A DNA stretch of 64,000 nt, taken from contig NZ_LGCN01000188.1 in assembly GCF_001279005.1 (NCBI RefSeq), positions 1 through 64,000 of the forward strand, written 5' to 3'. Position numbers and translations under genes: made by a program. This document shows, piece after piece, positions 16,687 to 29,299 of the stretch. The notes under the pieces are model-generated. The model saw only the letters and a program-made list of their open reading frames with translations, made no database searches and was not told where the DNA came from. This DNA comes from Streptomyces caelestis (GTDB lineage Bacteria > Actinomycetota > Actinomycetes > Streptomycetales > Streptomycetaceae). Position 1 is the first letter of the stretch. Every line of letters begins with the position of its first letter.

Positions 16687-18695
16687 TACGCGGCCCTCCT
16701 CGAAGTCCCCTGCACATCCCTGACCAGCCCGGCGATCGAGTCGGCCCGCAGTTCGTCCAGCGTCACGGCACTGCCGCCCAGCTCACCGGCCAGCCGCCCG
16801 GCGAGACCCAGCCGCACCGGACCCGACTCGCAGTCCACGACCACCGACGCGACCCCCTCGGCCGCGAACAGCCGCGCCGCACGCGAGGCCAGCGCGACCG
16901 GCTCGGCTCCACCGGTCGCCCGCCCGTCCGTCACCACCACCACCAGCGGACGCCGTGCCGGGTCCCGCAGCCGCTCCACCCGCAGCACGTCGTGCGCCTT
17001 GAGCAGCCCCGCCGCCAGCGGGGTCCGCCCACCGGTCGGCAGCGACTCCAGCCGGGCCGCCGCCGCGTCCACCGACGACGTGGGCGGCAGCGCGACCTCG
17101 GCCGCCGACCCCCGGAAGGTCACCAGGCCCACCTTGTCCCGCCGCTGGTAGGCGTCGAGCAGCAGCGACACCACGGCGCCCTTCACGGCGCCCATCCGCT
17201 GCCGCGCCGCCATCGACCCCGAGGCGTCCACGACGAACAGCACGAGATTGGATTCGTGCCCCTCTCGCACCGCTTGCCTGAGGTCGTCCCGTCGGATCAC
17301 CAGTCCTGGCCCACTGCGCCCGCGCGCCCGCTGGTGCGGTGCCGCGGCCTGGACGGTGGCGGCCAGATGCAACGTGGTCAGCGGGCCGCCGGGCCGCCGC
17401 GCGCCCGTCGTCCGCCCGTGCTCGGTGCGCGCCCGCGACCGCCGCCCGGCGGCGCCCTCGCCGATCCCGGGCACGCTCAGCACCTTCGTGCGGAAGGGCT
17501 CGGCGGCGCCCACCGGGGACCGCTCACCGGAACCGGCCCCCGCGGACCGCTCGGCCTCCCCGGCGTCCCCGGCCTCGGCCGGCGCCCCCGCGTCACCACC
17601 GCCCTGCGGACCCTCCGGGCCTTCCGCGGGCGGCTGCCCGCCACCTCCGTCGGGCCCGTCCGGATCGGTGTCGGGGCCGTCGCCGCCCCCGGACTCCTCC
17701 AGCGTCTCGTCGAGCTTGTCCTCGTCGAGGCCCGGCGCGTCGAACGGATTCCGCCTCCGCCGGTGCGGCAGCGCCAGCAGCGCGGCCTGCCGCACGTCCT
17801 CGGCGAGCACGTCCGTCCGCCCCGCCCAGGCCGCCAGCGCGGTCGCCGTGCGTGCCATCACGATGTCGGCCCGCATGCCGTCCACCTCGAACGCCGCGCA
17901 GGTCGCCGCGATCTGCCGCAGCGCCCCGTCCCCGAGCCGCACCGACGGCAACAGCTTCCGCGCCGCCCCGATCCGCGCCCGTACGGCGGCCTCCTCGCCG
18001 GCCCACCGCGTGGCGAAGGCGGCGGGGTCGTCGTCGTACGCCAGCCGCCGCCGGACGACCTCGACCCGCTGGTCGGGTTCGCGCGAGGCGGCCACCTCGA
18101 CGGTCAGTCCGAACCGGTCGAGGAGCTGCGGCCGCAGTTCGCCCTCCTCCGGATTCATGGTCCCGACGAGCAGGAACCGCGCCGCGTGCCGTACGGAGAC
18201 GCCCTCGCGCTCGACGTACGAGGCGCCCATGGCGGCGGCGTCCAACAGAACGTCAATGAGGTGGTCGTGCAGCAGGTTGACTTCGTCGACGTAGAGAAGT
18301 CCCCGGTTCGCGGTGGCCAGGAGGCCGGGTTCAAACGCTTTGACGCCTTCGGAGAGGGCACGCTCGATGTCCAGTGCCCCGATGAGCCGGTCCTCGGAGG
18401 CGCCGACGGGCAGTTCGACCATGCGGGCAGGACGCGACGTGGCAGCGCCCGGCTCGTGGGGGGCGTCGGGACAGGTCGGGTCGGGGGCAGCCGGGTCGCA
18501 GGAGAACCGGCACCCGGGTACGACGTCCACCTCCGGCAGCAGCGCCGCCAGAGCGCGCACGGCGGTGCTCTTCGCGGTGCCCTTCTCACCTCGAACGAGA
18601 ACCCCGCCCACCGCAGGACTCACCGCGTTGAGCAGGAGCGCCAGCCGAAGATCGTCCTGTCCGACGATGGCGGTGAACGGATAAGGCGTGCTCAC
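16686..18695 (-). CDS. Cobaltochelatase-associated AAA+/VWA protein (fused ChlI-ChlD type)
   Basis: The product is 669 residues. The N-terminal ChlI-like AAA+ domain has Walker A GEKGTAKST at 36-44 with the chelatase insertion CRFSCDP, Walker B LLYVDEVNLL, and the sensor GTMNPEEG. An acidic and proline/glycine-rich linker rich in DGPD and GGG follows. The C-terminal VWA domain has the MIDAS motif DASGS at 490-494. It should act as the ATP-driven partner of CobN, in place of separate CobS and CobT. It lies between cobO and cobN, reading the same way. The 169-base gap to cobN holds a CRISPR remnant, so it may not be fully coupled to cobN. Confidence 0.9.
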   Translation of the reverse strand: MSTPYPFTAIVGQDDLRLALLLNAVSPAVGGVLVRGEKGTAKSTAVRALAALLPEVDVVPGCRFSCDPAAPDPTCPDAPHEPGAATSRPARMVELPVGASEDRLIGALDIERALSEGVKAFEPGLLATANRGLLYVDEVNLLHDHLIDVLLDAAAMGASYVEREGVSVRHAARFLLVGTMNPEEGELRPQLLDRFGLTVEVAASREPDQRVEVVRRRLAYDDDPAAFATRWAGEEAAVRARIGAARKLLPSVRLGDGALRQIAATCAAFEVDGMRADIVMARTATALAAWAGRTDVLAEDVRQAALLALPHRRRRNPFDAPGLDEDKLDETLEESGGGDGPDTDPDGPDGGGGQPPAEGPEGPQGGGDAGAPAEAGDAGEAERSAGAGSGERSPVGAAEPFRTKVLSVPGIGEGAAGRRSRARTEHGRTTGARRPGGPLTTLHLAATVQAAAPHQRARGRSGPGLVIRRDDLRQAVREGHESNLVLFVVDASGSMAARQRMGAVKGAVVSLLLDAYQRRDKVGLVTFRGSAAEVALPPTSSVDAAAARLESLPTGGRTPLAAGLLKAHDVLRVERLRDPARRPLVVVVTDGRATGGAEPVALASRAARLFAAEGVASVVVDCESGPVRLGLAGRLAGELGGSAVTLDELRADSIAGLVRDVQGTSRRAA

Positions 18696-18769
18696 GCGGC
18701 GATCACTCCTTGGTGTGAATCGAACTCGGACGGTGCGAAATCCGCATGCCGTTCCGCCAACGTCGAAGC

Positions 18770-18859
18770 GTGCTCCCCGCCCGTGCGGGGATGGTCCGCT
18801 CCTCCACGAACATCTCGTCGAGCTGTTGCTGTGCTCCCCGCCTGCGCGGGGATACCGAG
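18770..18859 (+). CRISPR. Two-repeat type I-E CRISPR remnant with one spacer
   Basis: Repeat 1 (18770-18798, 29 bases) begins GTGCTCCCCGCCCGTGCGGG and ends ATGGTCCG. Repeat 2 (18831-18859) begins GTGCTCCCCGCCTGCGCGGG and ends ATACCGAG. They share 21 of the first 23 bases and then diverge, as a terminal repeat often does. The spacer between them (18799-18830) is exactly 32 bases. Length 29/32, the CCCCGC/GCGGGG stem and the ATxxxCCG 3' end of repeat 1 all match type I-E. The order implies a leader on the left. No cas gene is in the window. Repeat 2 ends five bases from the cobN stop codon. Confidence 0.85.
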
Positions 18860-18864
18860 GGAGA

Positions 18865-22511
<3,647 letters not shown>

Positions 22512-22515
<4 letters not shown>

Positions 22516-24023
22516 GCGGGCGCTCCCGGTGGGATGAAGGGCAGTCCTTGCGGCGCGCCGGACTCGATGAGCCGCCACAGCGCGTCCGTGTCCGCGTGCT
22601 GTTCGATCAGATCGCCGAGCCGGTCGAGCTGCTCCTCGCGCAGCGCGGCGAACGAGGTGTCGGGGGCCGGTACGAAGCGGCGGCCCGCGGCGGCGGCCAC
22701 CTCGCGCAGGAAGGCCCGCCGGAAACCGTCCGACTCCAGCGAGCCGTGCCAGTGCGTGCCCCAGGTCTGTCCGACCCGGCAGCCGTCCAGGAAGGGCGTC
22801 CCTCCCAGGACGTCGGCGACCCCGTGATGGATCTCGTACCCCTCGACGGGCTCCCCGAGGGCTTCGCCCGACGGACGCGTGAGGGTCTTCTCCCGTGCGA
22901 ACCGCACCCGCACGGGCAGGACGCCGAGCCCGTCGACGTGCCCCGCGCGGCTCTCGACCTCGTCCTCGATGTGCTCGCCGAGGAGCTGGAAGCCCCCGCA
23001 GATCCCGAGCACGGGCCGCCCCTCGGCCGCCCGCCGGGTCAGCGCGTCCGCCAGCCCGCGCTCCCGCAGCCACTCCAGCGCCCGTACCGTCCCGCGGGTG
23101 CCCGGTACGACCACGAGGTCGGCGTCGGCGAGTTCCTCGGGCCGGTCCACGAACCGCACCACGACACCCGGTTCGGCGGCGAGCGCGTCCACGTCGGTGA
23201 AGTTGGACATCAGCGGCACCGCGCACACGGCGACCCGCAGCACGTCCTCACCGACCGGCGCGGCCACCGCGGACTCCCGTACGGCGCCGCGCAGCGACAC
23301 CCTGAGTCCGTCCTCCTCGTCGATGCCGAGCCCGTGGCGGAAGGGCAGCACGCCGTACGTCCGCCGCCCGGTCAGGTCGTGCAGCATGTCGAGGCCCGGT
23401 TCCAGCAGCGACACGTCGCCCCGGAACTTGTTCACCAGGAACCCGGCGACCAGTTCCTGGTCCTCGGGGGAGAGCAGCGCGACGGTGCCGAAGAAGGACG
23501 CGAAGACGCCGCCCCGGTCGATGTCGCCGACCACGAGGACCGGCAGCCCGGCGTTCCGGGCGATCCCCATGTTCACGATGTCGGTGCGCCGCAGATTGAT
23601 CTCGGCCGGGCTGCCGGCCCCCTCACAGATCACCGCGTCATACGTGCCCCGCAACCGCTCCAGACAGTCCAGCACCGTGCCCAGCAGCCGCTGCTGCCGC
23701 CCGCCGTGGTAGCCGCGCGCGCTCATCTCGCCGACCGGCCTGCCCAGCAGCACCACCTGGCTGGACCGCTCGCCGCCCGGCTTGAGCAGCACCGGGTTCA
23801 TCAGCGCGGTCGGCTCGAGGCGGCAGGCCTGGGCCTGCATGGCCTGCGCCCGCCCGATCTCGGCGCCCTCCCGTGTCACGAACGAGTTCAGCGACATGTT
23901 CTGCGCCTTGAACGGCGCGACCTTCACGCCCTGCCGCACCAGCCACCGGCAGATCCCGGCGGTCACCACGCTCTTGCCGGCGTCCGAGGTGGTCCCGGCG
24001 ACCAGCAGTCCTCCACCGCTCAC
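22512..24023 (-). CDS. cobQ: Cobyric acid synthase CobQ
   Basis: The product is 503 residues, normal length. It amidates the b, d, e and g side chains of adenosylcobyrinic acid diamide using glutamine and ATP. The ATPase domain opens with [17 protein letters not shown] (P-loop near 10-18) and contains [14 protein letters not shown]. The glutaminase domain has Cys342 in [12 protein letters not shown] and the matching histidine His426 in [10 protein letters not shown]. The GTG at 24023 overlaps the cobD stop (GTGA), so it is translated with cobD. Confidence 0.95.
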
Positions 24024-24961
24024 GACGCACGTCCCTTCATGACGCTCCGCGCGGCGACGCCGGCCCCGAGCGCGAGCCAGCCGACCCGCCGCGAGAGCCG
24101 TACCGCCCGGTCGATGTCGGACACGGCGACGGCACGCCCGCCGCCGCCCAGGACGGGCCGGTGCTCGACCCGCCCGCCGTAGGAGAGGGTCCCGCCGAGC
24201 CGTACGCCGAGCGCGCCCGCGAAGGACGCCTCGACGGGCCCGGCGTTGGGGCTCGGGTGCTTCGCCGCGTCCGCGCGCCACGCCCGCACGGCCCCGCGCG
24301 GGTCCGGTCCCGCGAGCGCGGCGAGTACGGCGGTCAGTCGCGCCCCCGGCCACCCGGCGACGTCGTCGAGGCGGGCGGAGGCCCAGCCGTAGCGCCGGTA
24401 GCGGGGGGACTTGTGGCCGACCATCGCGTCCAGCGTGTTGACGGCCCGGAACCCGAGCAGCCCCGGCACCCCGGCGACGGCGCCCCACACCAGCGCGCCC
24501 ACCACGGCGTCGGAGGTGTTCTCGGCGACGGACTCGACCACCGCGCGGGCGATCCCGTCGGCGTCCAGGGCCTGCGGGTCCCGGCCGCACAGGTGCGGCA
24601 GCCGTGCCCGGGCCGCCTCGACGTCCCCGGCCTCCAGCGCCCGTCCGATGGCGCGGGCCTCCCGGGCCAGCGAGGTCCCGCCGACGACGGCCCAGGTGGC
24701 GACACCGGTCAGGGCGGCGGAGGCGGCGGGGGAGGAGCGTACGAGGCGTGCGGCCAGGCTCCCCAGTGCGACGGTCCCGCCGACGCAGACGGCGGTGTGC
24801 ACCGCGCCCCGGCCCCGGTCGTCCCGCCACAGCACCCGTTCCACGGCAGCCGCGGCCCGCCCGAAGGCGGCGACCGGATGCCCCCGGCGGGGATCGCCGA
24901 GCAGCAGGTCGCCGAGGAGGCCGGCGGCGGCGCCGTACGCGAACACGCGATCGGCACCCAT
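24020..24961 (-). CDS. cobD: Adenosylcobinamide-phosphate synthase CobD/CbiB
   Basis: The product is 313 residues, a membrane protein with several hydrophobic helices, normal for CbiB/CobD. It attaches aminopropanol (phosphate) to adenosylcobyric acid. Family motifs: [17 protein letters not shown] near the start, [20 protein letters not shown] and [17 protein letters not shown]. It is the first gene of the unit cobD-cobQ-cobN-chelatase-cobO-cobB-cobI. A cobalamin riboswitch lies directly upstream. No good ribosome site precedes the ATG at 24961, which would suit control of translation by the riboswitch. Confidence 0.93.
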   Translation of the reverse strand: MGADRVFAYGAAAGLLGDLLLGDPRRGHPVAAFGRAAAAVERVLWRDDRGRGAVHTAVCVGGTVALGSLAARLVRSSPAASAALTGVATWAVVGGTSLAREARAIGRALEAGDVEAARARLPHLCGRDPQALDADGIARAVVESVAENTSDAVVGALVWGAVAGVPGLLGFRAVNTLDAMVGHKSPRYRRYGWASARLDDVAGWPGARLTAVLAALAGPDPRGAVRAWRADAAKHPSPNAGPVEASFAGALGVRLGGTLSYGGRVEHRPVLGGGGRAVAVSDIDRAVRLSRRVGWLALGAGVAARSVMKGRAS

Positions 24962-25024
24962 GGGGTCAGCCGGTGACGGATCCGGAGGGAGCGGCCCCGA
25001 AGCGGGGCGGGGTGTCGCTGATCG

Positions 25025-25190
25025 ACCTCGGCAGGCAGCCGCGCATGGCGTTATGTCCTCACTCAGGGTGTCCACGCCCTGGTTCGACGAGACCGGCGGT
25101 GAGAGTTCCTGGCTCCCGGGGTGTTCACCCCGGTGACAGTGGCGGGACCGCGCCGGAATCGCACCGGCTTCCTCTCCTGCCGCCGTAGTG
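25025..25190 (-). promoter_or_regulatory. Cobalamin riboswitch upstream of cobD
   Basis: On the minus strand the core reads GGAAGCCGGTGCGATTCCGG at 25153-25172, followed by the conserved GCCACTG box at 25137-25143. Closing arms CGGCAGG (25176-25182) and CCTGCCG (25029-25035) pair over 7 bases, giving the outer stem. The outer limits are approximate. Between it and cobD lies a short hairpin at 24994-25008 (GCCCCG/CGGGGC), part of the likely expression platform. Upstream, an inverted repeat GTCAAC-N5-GTTGAC lies at 25224-25240. Adenosylcobalamin binding would lower expression of the seven-gene unit. Confidence 0.93.
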
Positions 25191-25314
25191 GCTGAGGCAG
25201 TCCACCACGGTCCCGGAAGGGCCGTCAACTTGCCGTTGACCTGCGAGGCTGAAGTGTGCTCAGGCCCACAGGGGGGATCCGGCGGGTGAACCCCGGGCGG
25301 AGATGCGCACACGC

Positions 25315-25356
25315 GGGCGGGCGGTGCGGGAGCCGAGGCTCCCGCACCGCCCGCCC
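25315..25356 (-). terminator. Strong hairpin ending the pit transcript
   Basis: Two perfect 20-base arms (25315-25334 and 25337-25356) form a GC-rich hairpin 19 bases beyond the stop of the small membrane protein gene. It separates that operon from the cobD riboswitch region on the same strand. There is no T-tract, as is common in this genus. Confidence 0.8.
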
Positions 25357-25375
25357 GGACGGGTGTGGCCCGTGA

Positions 25376-25597
25376 TCAGGCCATGATCAGGTAGATGCCG
25401 TACCCCACCGCCGCCGCGCACGCCGCGAAGCTGGCGTAGGCGCCGGTGACCGCCAGGGCCGCGGACCGGCCCTGGGCGGCGGCCCGCTCGCGGTGGGACA
25501 GGCCGTTGATGCCGAGGGTGAACAGGCCCACCAGGACCACGGTGACCACGAGGCTGACGCCGAAGACGGAACCGAGGGCCGCCCAGTCGATCTTCAT
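25376..25597 (-). CDS. Small membrane protein linked to phosphate transporter
   Basis: The product is 73 residues with two hydrophobic segments (about 9-31 and 48-72) joined by a charged loop SHRERAAAQGRS. It begins ATG at 25597, 40 bases after the pit stop, on the same strand, and is followed by a terminator, so it is the second gene of a two-gene operon. I do not recognise a named family. Its position suggests a small accessory partner of the phosphate permease, but no motif shows this. Confidence 0.75.
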   Translation of the reverse strand: MKIDWAALGSVFGVSLVVTVVLVGLFTLGINGLSHRERAAAQGRSAALAVTGAYASFAACAAAVGYGIYLIMA

Positions 25598-25637
25598 GGT
25601 GCTCTTCTTCCTTCGTACCGGGTCTGCCGGGTCGCGG

Positions 25638-26906
25638 TCAGACGGTGGTCGCGGCCGGCGGGGCCGCGGGGGCCGCCGGGTCGGCGGGGGCCGTCACCGG
25701 CGCCGGGATGGTGGCCGAGAGGTCGTCGGTCACGGTGCCCGCCGGGGGCGGCGTCACCGCGGCCATCGCCTGCGTCACCACGCCGGACGGCTCCGCCTCC
25801 GGTGCCTCGTGGTCGTTGACGTTGGTGTGGTCGATGACCTCGCGCCGGGAGATCTTCCAGATCGCCGCGCTGGAGGCGATCAGGAAGACGGCCACGAGGG
25901 CGGTGCCCCAGTCGCCGAAGCCGCAGACCCACTCGGCGAGCGCCGCGACCAGGGCCGCCGCCGGCAGCGTCAGGCCCCAGGCGACGAACATCCGGGTGGC
26001 GGTCGACCAGCGGACGACACCGCCCTTGCGGCCCAGGCCCGCGCCCATCACGGAACCGGAAACGGAATGCGTGGTGGAGAGGGAGAAGCCGAGGTGCGAG
26101 GAGGCCAGGATGACCGTCGCGGCACTGGTCTGGGCGGCGAAGCCCTGCTGCGGCTGGAGGTCGGTCAGGCCCTTGCCCATGGTGCGGATGATGCGCCAGC
26201 CGCCGAGGTAGGTGCCGAGCGCGATGGCGATGCCCGCGGAGAGGATGACCCACATCGGCGGGTCGGAGTCGGGGGCGACGGCGCCGCCCGCGACCAGGGC
26301 GAGGGTGATGATGCCCATCGTCTTCTGGGCGTCGTTGGTGCCGTGGGCCAGGGAGACCAGGCCGGCGGAGGCGATCTGTCCGGCGCGGTAGCCCTTCTCG
26401 GAGGCCCTGCCGTCGGCCTTCCTGCCCAGGCGGTAGGTCAGCCGGGTCGCGAACATCGCGGCGATTCCGGCCACCAGCGGGGCGGCGATCGCGGGGATCA
26501 GGACCTTGGTGACCAGTACGTCGCCGTGCACCGCGCCGAGGCCGGCGGAGGCGACGGTGGCGCCGATCAGACCGCCCATGAGGGCGTGCGAGGAGCTGGA
26601 CGGCAGACCGACCAGCCAGGTCAGGAGGTTCCAGAGGATCGCGCCGACCAACGCGGCGAAGATGACCTCGGGACGGATGCCGGACTCGTCGACGAGTCCT
26701 TTGGAGATCGTGTTGGCGACCTCCACCGAGAGGAAGGCGCCCACAAGGTTCAGCACGGCGGACATGGCCACCGCGACCTTGGGTTTGAGAGCACCGGTCG
26801 AAATGGTCGTTGCCATCGCGTTCGCGGTGTCGTGGAAACCGTTCGTGAAATCGAACGCGAGTGCGGTTACCACCACAATCGCGAGGATCAGCGAGAAGCT
26901 TTCCAT
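25638..26906 (-). CDS. pit: Low-affinity inorganic phosphate transporter, PiT family
   Basis: The product is 422 residues. The two signature regions of PiT transporters are present: DFTNGFHDTANA at 19-30 and AHGTNDAQKTMGI at 187-199, each part of an inverted repeat, plus FSLSTTHSVSGSVMGAG. About ten membrane helices are followed by a long proline/alanine-rich cytoplasmic tail after about residue 365. It takes up metal-phosphate with a cation gradient. Streptomycetes carry two such genes (pitH1, pitH2); the neighbours (cobalamin cluster and aldolase) suggest the pitH2 locus, from memory. A PHO box lies 37-69 bases upstream of the start. Confidence 0.92.
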   Translation of the reverse strand: MESFSLILAIVVVTALAFDFTNGFHDTANAMATTISTGALKPKVAVAMSAVLNLVGAFLSVEVANTISKGLVDESGIRPEVIFAALVGAILWNLLTWLVGLPSSSSHALMGGLIGATVASAGLGAVHGDVLVTKVLIPAIAAPLVAGIAAMFATRLTYRLGRKADGRASEKGYRAGQIASAGLVSLAHGTNDAQKTMGIITLALVAGGAVAPDSDPPMWVILSAGIAIALGTYLGGWRIIRTMGKGLTDLQPQQGFAAQTSAATVILASSHLGFSLSTTHSVSGSVMGAGLGRKGGVVRWSTATRMFVAWGLTLPAAALVAALAEWVCGFGDWGTALVAVFLIASSAAIWKISRREVIDHTNVNDHEAPEAEPSGVVTQAMAAVTPPPAGTVTDDLSATIPAPVTAPADPAAPAAPPAATTV

Positions 26907-26942
26907 TTACCCAGGCAATCGTTCGAGGTCATTGACTGGTCG

Positions 26943-26975
26943 AATGTAGGTAACCAGGGTGAACGGAAGATGAAC
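26943..26975 (-). promoter_or_regulatory. PHO box (PhoP-binding direct repeats) upstream of pit
   Basis: Read on the minus strand, three direct 11-base units follow one another: GTTCATCTTCC (26965-26975), GTTCACCCTGG (26954-26964) and a weaker TTACCTACATT (26943-26953). The PhoP consensus in Streptomyces is GTTCACC repeated every 11 bases. The site lies just upstream of pit, so phosphate control by PhoR-PhoP is expected. Confidence 0.75.
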
Positions 26976-27068
26976 TGGAACGGGCATCGTGGTGACCGTA
27001 AGAGGGGGTGGCCGCTCCGCCGGATGGCGGTGCCGCGGTGACGGGAGGCCGCCTGGCAGGATCACGGC

Positions 27069-27779
27069 ATGACTGAGCGGCGAGGGGACGTGCGGGAAGC
27101 GGGGGACGCCCGGGACGTGGGCGAGGAGGAGGCGCGCGCCTGGGCGGAACTCGTCGGGACCGCGCGCCGGACCGTCGCCGACGGACTCGTCGTCGGCACC
27201 TCCGGCAACGTCTCGGTGCGGGTCGGCGAGACCGTCCTGGTCACGCCGTCGGGAGTGCCGTACGACCGGCTGACGCCGGACGACGTGACGGGCGTCGACC
27301 TCACCGGCCGGCAGGTCCTCGGCTCGCTCGTCCCCACCAGCGAGCTGCCCATGCATCTCGCGGTGTACCGCACGACCGGCGCGCGCGCCGTCGTGCACAC
27401 GCACGCCGTGCACGCGACGGCCGTCTCCACGCTCGTCGAGGAGCTGCCGCTGATCCACTACATGGCGGCGGCGCTCGGCGGGCCCGTCCGGGTCGCCCGC
27501 TACGCGACGTACGGCACGGACGAACTGGCCGAGAACATGCTCCGCGCCCTCGACGGCCGCACCGGCTGCCTGCTGCAGAACCACGGCACCGTCACCCACG
27601 GCGCGACCCTCGCCCAGGCCTACGACCGCACGGCCCAGCTGGAATGGATGTGCAGCCTCTGGCTGACCGCTTCCTCCGTCCCGGGTCTGTCCCCGCACCT
27701 GCTGACCCCACAGCAGGTGACGGAGGTGGGGGAGCGGCTGCGGGGGTACGGACAGCGATCCGGCCCGTCCGGCGTCTGA
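27069..27779 (+). CDS. Class II aldolase, L-fuculose-phosphate aldolase-like
   Basis: The product is 236 residues of the class II aldolase/adducin fold. Zinc ligands match the family: His110 and His112 in VVHTHAVH and His172 in LLQNHGTV. The catalytic acid is probably Glu92 in PTSELPMH, and the phosphate-binding region is GTSGNVSVR at 43-51. It cleaves a sugar phosphate into dihydroxyacetone phosphate and an aldehyde; fuculose phosphate is a guess among several options (methylthioribulose, ribulose). The last residues (RSGPSGV) and the stop codon come from a family A repeat, so the C-terminus was shaped by that element. It is divergent from pit with a 162-base gap. Confidence 0.85.
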   Translation: MTERRGDVREAGDARDVGEEEARAWAELVGTARRTVADGLVVGTSGNVSVRVGETVLVTPSGVPYDRLTPDDVTGVDLTGRQVLGSLVPTSELPMHLAVYRTTGARAVVHTHAVHATAVSTLVEELPLIHYMAAALGGPVRVARYATYGTDELAENMLRALDGRTGCLLQNHGTVTHGATLAQAYDRTAQLEWMCSLWLTASSVPGLSPHLLTPQQVTEVGERLRGYGQRSGPSGV

Positions 27780-27872
27780 GGACGAGGCCCGCAGGGCCGG
27801 CGGGGGTCCGTAGGCGAAGCCCCCGGGGACGGGGCGGCGCGGAACGGAACGGGAAGGGGCGGCGGGGGCGGA
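27763..27872 (+). repeat. Dispersed intergenic repeat, family A, copy 3
   Basis: This roughly 110-base element starts GCCCGTCCGGCGTCTGAGGA and ends GGAAGGGGCGGCGGGGGCGG. It contains GGGGGTCCGTAGGCGAAGCCCCC, split by a short loop, and differs from copy 2 by a small internal insertion. The stop codon of the class II aldolase (27777-27779) lies in its first 20 bases. It may also act as the transcription end for that gene. Confidence 0.85.
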
Positions 27873-27987
27873 ACAACCCGCCCCGAGCCCTCCGCCGGCG
27901 CGTCCGCCTCCCGCGTCCGGACGGACATGCCGACCGACCGGCCGGCCGCGCGGTGCCCGCCCCCGCTGGCCGGGTACACGTTCCGAC

Positions 27988-29130
27988 ATGACACTGGAGA
28001 ACGTGCGCACTGTCAGAGCGACGGCCGCTGCCGTCACCGCCGTGATAGGCGCCGGCGCCGCCGCGGTGGCCGTCGGCCGGTACGCCAGCGACGCCGCGCT
28101 CAGGACGCCCCCGGGCGGCCCCCTGCCCACCGACCCCGGGCTCACCGTCCACTCCACCGCCGCCGGCCAGGTGGCCCTCACCAGGGACTTCGCCACACTG
28201 CGGCCCGGACGCCACGGCCTCACCGGTGACGACTTCCACGCGGTCGTCGGCCCCGTGCTGCCCGGCGTCCCGGACTCCGCCGACACCGTCGTGCGCCGCC
28301 TCGAACGCGTCACGTACGGCACCCCGGAACCCGGCGACCGCGCCCGGCTCACCCCGAACCTGTACGTCGGCGACCCGGGCGGCGCCCTCGGCCTGGACCA
28401 CACCGACCTCGAGCTCCCCGGCGAACTCGGCCCCCTGCCCGCGTGGTTCGTGCCGGGCGCCCGGGACACCTGGGTGATCGCCGTCCACGGCCTCGGCACC
28501 ACCCGGGAACACACCATGAACCTCATGGAGTTCCTGCACCGCCACCGCTTCCCGGTGCTCGCCCCCGCCTACCGGGGCGACCCCGGCGCGCCGCGCTCCC
28601 CGGACGGCCTCAACCACCTCGGCGAGACCGAGTGGCGCGATCTCGACGCCGCGCTCCACCACGCCGTGGACTCCGGCGCCCGGCAGGTCGTCCTGTACGG
28701 CTGGTCCACCGGCGCGACCATGGCGCTGCGCACCGCCGCCCGCTCCGAGGTGCGCGCCCGCGTCGCCGGCCTCGTCCTCGACTCCCCGGTGCTGAGCTGG
28801 GAGGCGACCCTGCGCGCCCTCGCCACGGCCCGGCACACCCCGGGCGTGCTGCTGCCGCTCGCGGTCCGCGCCGCCCAGGGACGCACGGGCCTGTACGGCG
28901 ACCGCAGGCCCGGCGCCGTCCACCTGGACCGGATCGCGGTCCCCACGCAGATCTTCCACGGCCCCGACGACACGGTGGCGCCCTGGCGGTTCTCCCGCCG
29001 CCTCGCCGCCGACCACCCGAACACCATCACCCTGCACACCGTCAGGGGCGCCTCCCACGGCGCGATGTGGAACGCCGACCCACAGACCTACGAAGAGGCG
29101 CTGCGGCGCTTCCTCACCCCCCTGATGTGA
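27988..29130 (+). CDS. Alpha/beta hydrolase, membrane-anchored or exported
   Basis: The product is 380 residues. A hydrophobic alanine-rich segment at about 11-30 suggests a membrane anchor or an uncleaved signal. The alpha/beta hydrolase triad is visible: Ser240 in YGWSTGATM, Asp328 in FHGPDDTVAPW and His357 in GASHGAMW. The oxyanion loop is VHGLGTT. The N-terminal third (to about 150) is a family-specific part with no catalytic motif. It is likely an esterase or peptidase-type hydrolase at the membrane; the substrate is unknown. It starts 115 bases after the repeat and is a single gene. Confidence 0.82.
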   Translation: MTLENVRTVRATAAAVTAVIGAGAAAVAVGRYASDAALRTPPGGPLPTDPGLTVHSTAAGQVALTRDFATLRPGRHGLTGDDFHAVVGPVLPGVPDSADTVVRRLERVTYGTPEPGDRARLTPNLYVGDPGGALGLDHTDLELPGELGPLPAWFVPGARDTWVIAVHGLGTTREHTMNLMEFLHRHRFPVLAPAYRGDPGAPRSPDGLNHLGETEWRDLDAALHHAVDSGARQVVLYGWSTGATMALRTAARSEVRARVAGLVLDSPVLSWEATLRALATARHTPGVLLPLAVRAAQGRTGLYGDRRPGAVHLDRIAVPTQIFHGPDDTVAPWRFSRRLAADHPNTITLHTVRGASHGAMWNADPQTYEEALRRFLTPLM

Positions 29131-29299
29131 CCGCGCGGAGGGAGCGCCGGACAGCCGGTGCCGAGGATTCCGTTCATGGCCGTACCAGTGGCCTGAATCC
29201 CTTCCTCCGGCCGTGTCCGGAGCCGGGGCGCGAGCCGTCCCGGAGCCCCTGTCGGCATTCCGTTTGGGTTTTCGGACCGTCACCAGGAAGACTGCACTC

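Noticed and set aside
18709..18737. A third CRISPR repeat one period to the left of repeat 1
   Set aside because: The sequence at the right distance shares only scattered bases with the repeat and has no stem.
25281..25292. Single PHO-like GTTCACC unit near the cobD riboswitch
   Set aside because: Only one unit is present. PhoP sites need at least two units spaced by 11 bases.
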